Assembly: GCA_002726655.1 (NCBI GenBank)
Contig: PBRP01000136.1
Location: 1 to 43,309 of the forward strand
Source of the DNA: Gammaproteobacteria bacterium
GTDB lineage: Bacteria > Pseudomonadota > Gammaproteobacteria > Pseudomonadales > Azotimanducaceae
Reading direction: 5' to 3'
DNA: 43,309 nt
Part shown: one piece after another, positions 40,440-43,309 of the stretch
Numbering within the stretch: the stretch's first letter is position 1
Layout: every line of letters starts with the position of its first letter
Translations under genes and position numbers: made by a program
The notes under the pieces: model-generated
The model's database searches: none
Told to the model about the DNA's origin: nothing
Seen by the model: the letters and a program-made list of their open reading frames with translations, nothing else

Positions 40440-40673
40440 TTAACCTTTTCGAATCCAGTAGAAGTATTGATCCTCTGTCTCTTCCTGCCGGATCAACTCA
40501 TGATTGAGAAACTTACAGAAGTTTGGAAAGTCCCAAGAGGTTGACGGGTCGGTAGCTATTACCTTGATTACTTCTCCTGACGCCATATCCATCAATTTAT
40601 TTCGCGTCACCATTAAGGGCTCCGGGCATCGAAGCCCGCTCGCATCAACAGTAATGTTTACCTTAATTGCCAT
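40440..40673 (-). CDS. TusA/SirA-like sulfur carrier
   Basis: 77 residues, the size of a TusA-family protein. LRCPEPLMVTRNKLMDM carries the catalytic Cys of the CPxP motif, and GEVIKVIATDPSTSWDFPNFCKFLNHELI is the family's second strand and helix. Such proteins pass sulfane sulfur to tRNA thiolation, molybdenum cofactor or other sulfur pathways; a role in Mo-enzyme biogenesis is possible here but only an inference. A second Cys lies in the NFCKF helix. It ends one base before the GGCT gene. Confidence 0.87.
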   Translation of the reverse strand: MAIKVNITVDASGLRCPEPLMVTRNKLMDMASGEVIKVIATDPSTSWDFPNFCKFLNHELIRQEETEDQYFYWIRKG

Positions 40674-40716
40674 ATTCTTCGGAAACCATCATAGATTTAC
40701 CAATGACACCTTCAAA

Positions 40717-42198
40717 CTAGTAGCTTTCAATCAAATAGACGGCTAATGCTTCCTTTTCTACGTCCGTCAGTGGGAAAACCGGCATTGGAGATGTGGGCTT
40801 TACCAAAAGTTGGAACAGGGTCTGAACATTATGCTTTTCACCAATATTTTCCAGAACTTTCAAGCCGCTGTCATTTGGATTATGGCAGCTGATACAAACT
40901 TTTGCCCGAAACACTGTTTCACCTTTTGCAAACAGCGCTGATCTTTCATCCGCTGAATATTTGGCAAGCGTTTCTTCAGCGATATAGACTGGCTGGCTAT
41001 TAGCCATTGCAATCTCAAGTTTTTGCTTTTCACCGTAGGCCACTCGATAGATCGCTCCAGAAAAATCGTCGGCAATATAGAATGAACCATCCGGACCCTG
41101 CGTCACCTCAGCCGGCCTGCCCATCACCTCATCACCCTGCAGGAAACCGCTGACGAAATCTTTTTCCACAACGTTACCCTGCTCATCCCAGTGCAGGGAG
41201 ACCACCTTGTAGCCATCTTTTTCGGTCCTGTTCCAGGAACCATGCAAAGCGACAATGGCTGAACCCTGGTATTCCTGTGGAAAGGCACCCCCCCTGACGA
41301 ACTCAATGCCAAGTGGCGCGTTGTGGGCACGAAACCCATGAACAGGCGCTACTGAGTTTCCAACTGCGCCTTCACTGCTCTCACCAAAATCCGGGTCTGG
41401 TATCTTGTTTCCGTTGGCAAAAGGCCAGCCATAGTGTGAACCTTCTTCTATCCTATTCAGCTCACAGGGCGGGAAGTCATCGCCCAGCAAGTCACGACCA
41501 TTATCAGTCGCATAAATATGTCCATCATCGGGTGACCAGTCAAAACCCGCACTGTTTCTCATCCCCCGGGCAATTATCTGCTCACCTGAACCATCCGGCT
41601 GATAGCGTACCATCGCCGCCCGCCGCTCATCCTCTTCAATACAGACATTGCATGAAGAACCCATGGCCACGTACATCAGGTTATCTGGGCCAAATCGCAG
41701 CGTCTTCCGCCAGTGATTACCCCCAGCCGGTAAACCCTGAACAATCCGTTCGTACTCGCCCCTTATTTCACCTGCTAGGTGATCAAACTTGACCCGACCA
41801 ATGGCGTCAGTCTCAGCTATGTAGAGCCAGTCTTCATAAAAATCGAGCCCATTGGGACCATTTAAACCACCTATCAGCATTCTGCTACTGTCAGCCTTAC
41901 CGTCACCGTTTGCATCCCTGCCTAGTACCATCACCTGATCGAGCGACGGGTTGGCGACCAGCAGGTCTCCATGCTCAGTAAACCGAAGGACCCTGGCGTC
42001 TGGTACTTCTGAAGCATAGATACCCATCGAGAAACCATCCGGCAACTTAATCTGGTTATTGAGCTTTTCGGCATCAAGGTCACCACTAATGAGGGGGATA
42101 TTTACAATGACATAATATTTCGCGAACAGTACCAACAACACAAGGGCAGCACTTAGGCTACCAGTGACAATCAAAAACCATTTAAGAACCTGATTCAT
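40717..42198 (-). CDS. PQQ-type sugar (sorbosone/glucose) dehydrogenase fused to a cytochrome c domain
   Basis: 493 residues. An N-terminal signal anchor (about residues 7-30, WFLIVTGSLSAALVLLVLFA) sends it to the periplasm. A six-bladed propeller follows with NGPNGLDFYEDWLYIAETDA, FGPDNLMYVAMGSSCNVC, RNSAGFDWSPDDGHIYATDN and HGSWNRTEKDGYKV, typical of soluble aldose-sugar/sorbosone dehydrogenases. A C-terminal c-type cytochrome domain has CISCH (heme) and a likely axial Met in SPMPVF. Electrons would go from a sugar or aldehyde via PQQ to the heme. The cofactor is inferred from the family. Confidence 0.85.
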   Translation of the reverse strand: MNQVLKWFLIVTGSLSAALVLLVLFAKYYVIVNIPLISGDLDAEKLNNQIKLPDGFSMGIYASEVPDARVLRFTEHGDLLVANPSLDQVMVLGRDANGDGKADSSRMLIGGLNGPNGLDFYEDWLYIAETDAIGRVKFDHLAGEIRGEYERIVQGLPAGGNHWRKTLRFGPDNLMYVAMGSSCNVCIEEDERRAAMVRYQPDGSGEQIIARGMRNSAGFDWSPDDGHIYATDNGRDLLGDDFPPCELNRIEEGSHYGWPFANGNKIPDPDFGESSEGAVGNSVAPVHGFRAHNAPLGIEFVRGGAFPQEYQGSAIVALHGSWNRTEKDGYKVVSLHWDEQGNVVEKDFVSGFLQGDEVMGRPAEVTQGPDGSFYIADDFSGAIYRVAYGEKQKLEIAMANSQPVYIAEETLAKYSADERSALFAKGETVFRAKVCISCHNPNDSGLKVLENIGEKHNVQTLFQLLVKPTSPMPVFPLTDVEKEALAVYLIESY

Positions 42199-42575
42199 TC
42201 TACTTCCTGTTATTCAAGCTTATAAATTGGCGTATTTAATACCACGCCAAACAGTTTATGCACAAACAATGCATACACACATAACGCACTGTTGATATGC
42301 CTTACTAAGCGTTGCAGTTCCCTAAAGCAGCAAAACCGACCACACCGGACCCTCCCAATATTCCACCCGGAACTGTGCCCGCAAACACGGGATACATTCC
42401 GACCGGGAAAACGAGCCTAAGGCTACTTGAGCAGAAAGTTGGCTGCAAGCTGGCCAGGGGCAAAGTCTCATCGCCCGTACTACTCCTGCGATTCAACAAA
42501 AAGTGCAAGCGGTCCAAGATTGTTTCAAACAAATTCAGGCACACCACAACAGAGCGGAAAGTATCCTGGGCTCGC
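42199..42575. other. Gene-free gap upstream of the sugar dehydrogenase gene
   Basis: 377 bases. Overlapping ORFs on both strands (42305-42634 minus, 42312-42593 plus) have no recognisable family pattern and start at non-ATG codons or without a ribosome-binding site. The promoter of the minus-strand dehydrogenase gene should be here, but no clear -10/-35 pair stands out. Confidence 0.5.
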
Positions 42576-42785
42576 TCAGGTCTCGACCATTGATAAGGAC
42601 GTTGTCTCTGTTTTCTCATCATAGACGATCTCAATCTTACCGGATCGCAGCTGGTCCAGAACCTGATCTACCTTTGCATCAAGTGAAACCTCCTGAACTC
42701 CATATTCTGTGCCTTCGCGAGTAACAAACTCCTGGACTAGACCCGAGAGGGTCGATTCGGATAGTGATTGCCATGGAATTTTCAT
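42576..42785 (-). CDS. YheU-family protein (UPF0270)
   Basis: 69 residues from ATG 42785, chosen because MKIPWQSLSESTLSGLVQEF is the canonical YheU N-terminus. EFVTREGTEYG and KVDQVLDQLRSGKIEIVYDE complete the family pattern. The longer ORF reaching 42956 would overlap the start of the response-regulator gene on the opposite strand, so it is not used. The function is unknown; the family is mostly gammaproteobacterial, which helps place the organism. Confidence 0.85.
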   Translation of the reverse strand: MKIPWQSLSESTLSGLVQEFVTREGTEYGVQEVSLDAKVDQVLDQLRSGKIEIVYDEKTETTSLSMVET

Positions 42786-42927
42786 AAATGTCTGCTTGCT
42801 ATTCACTCTTTGGAAGTGCCAACTGCCAGCCTGCCCTGAATCGGGATAATACCAATTACGGATATTTACCGGTATGCTTCTCGTGATCAAGCCACAAGCA
42901 ACTGAGTGCCTGGAATTTCGTGCCCAA

Positions 42928-43309
42928 ATGACGGAAACAACCCCGACAATACTCATCGTTGAAGATGAACCAATTACCAGATCCCAGTTGGCCGCCCACT
43001 TTGAGAAAGAAGGCTATCGTGTTTTTACCGCTGATAGTGCACGGGGCGTACAAGATCTGATCAGTGATGAGGAAGTCGAAGTATGCCTGATTGATATCAA
43101 TCTGCCGAGCAAAGATGGCCTGACCCTGACCCGCGAACTCAGGGCTCAAAGTGACATTGGCATTATTCTTGTCACTAGCAAAGATGAGCAGGTGGATCGC
43201 ATTGTAGGTCTTGAAAGCGGCGCTGATGACTATGTGACTAAACCATTCGACCCGAGGGAGCTCCTCTCGCGGGTCAAGAACCTGCTGTGGCGGGTGAAGG
43301 TGCAGGAAA
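42928..43309 (+). CDS. TorR/ArcA-type response regulator, 3'-truncated by window edge
   Basis: The open frame from ATG 42928 runs off the window. The 127 residues seen are a full receiver domain: ILIVEDEPITRSQLAAHFEK, the phospho-acceptor Asp in VCLIDINLPSKDGLTLTREL, LVTSKDEQVDRIVGLESGAD and the Lys in DYVTKPFDPREL, followed by RVKNLLWRVK. The wording closely follows E. coli TorR/ArcA, both OmpR-family regulators of anaerobic respiration, so a C-terminal winged-helix DNA-binding domain is expected beyond the edge. An in-frame ATG 18 codons upstream (42874) is possible, but the chosen start fits the family. Confidence 0.85.
   Translation, partial: MTETTPTILIVEDEPITRSQLAAHFEKEGYRVFTADSARGVQDLISDEEVEVCLIDINLPSKDGLTLTRELRAQSDIGIILVTSKDEQVDRIVGLESGADDYVTKPFDPRELLSRVKNLLWRVKVQE

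Noticed and set aside
42305-42634. Overlapping ORFs on both strands between the sugar dehydrogenase and yheU
   Set aside because: No recognisable domain, no ribosome-binding site, and the minus one overlaps the yheU 3' end.
1-43309. tRNA, rRNA, CRISPR arrays and insertion sequences
   Set aside because: I scanned for tRNA T-loop patterns, regularly spaced repeats and transposase motifs and saw none; a tRNAscan and ISfinder search would be needed to be certain.

Overview
The window looks like a piece of a gammaproteobacterial chromosome or metagenome-assembled genome with roughly balanced GC. The grounds are an UPF0270/YheU protein, a family I know mainly from Gammaproteobacteria, plus a nirBD-nirC cluster, a TorR-like response regulator and two perfect FNR/ANR-type palindromes. 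No rRNA, tRNA, CRISPR array or intact mobile element was seen.

Left flank (1-12.4 kb): the 3' part of nirB, nirD and a formate/nitrite channel on the + strand; then a mixed set comprising an MFS transporter, a FabG-like SDR, a decayed histidine-kinase fragment, a PAS-PAS-histidine kinase-receiver hybrid split by a one-base frameshift, a luciferase-like flavin oxidoreductase, a DUF4375/DMP19-like protein, a second SDR, a GST and an SRPBCC protein.

Centre (12.4-36.1 kb): the notable part. On the minus strand, from 34682 down to about 14366, there is a tightly packed run of 15 genes with overlaps or short gaps. It encodes four molybdopterin catalytic (alpha) subunits of the type II DMSO reductase family (ethylbenzene dehydrogenase, steroid C25 dehydrogenase, DMS dehydrogenase, selenate/chlorate reductase and NarG relatives), two four-cluster Fe-S beta subunits, two TorD-like chaperones and one EbdC-like gamma protein. 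Mixed in are genes that I do not know from this context: a nitroreductase-fold protein, two paralogous four-helix membrane proteins, an acyl-CoA-synthetase-like protein without P-loop or C-terminal lid, a DUF3237 protein sitting where a second gamma would be, and a QueG-like 4Fe-4S protein. No alpha or gamma subunit has a Tat or Sec signal, so the complexes appear cytoplasmic, unlike the classical periplasmic members. One alpha has Glu in place of the Mo-ligand Asp. A perfect FNR box lies upstream of the first alpha, and another upstream of the preceding MFS transporter, which suggests oxygen-limited expression. The substrate cannot be read from sequence; a hydroxylase/dehydrogenase or an oxyanion reductase are both possible.

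Right flank (36.2-43.3 kb): CBS-domain protein and YbaK-type deacylase, a small unknown protein, an ATP-NAD-kinase-like/PaaI thioesterase pair, a TusA-like/GGCT pair, a sugar-dehydrogenase/cytochrome c fusion, YheU, and the start of a TorR/ArcA-type response regulator running off the window.

Three genes (hybrid kinase, GST, QueG-like protein) carry four single-base indels, all in or at short homopolymer runs, where restoring one base recreates a normal reading frame. This points to sequencing or assembly error more than to biology.
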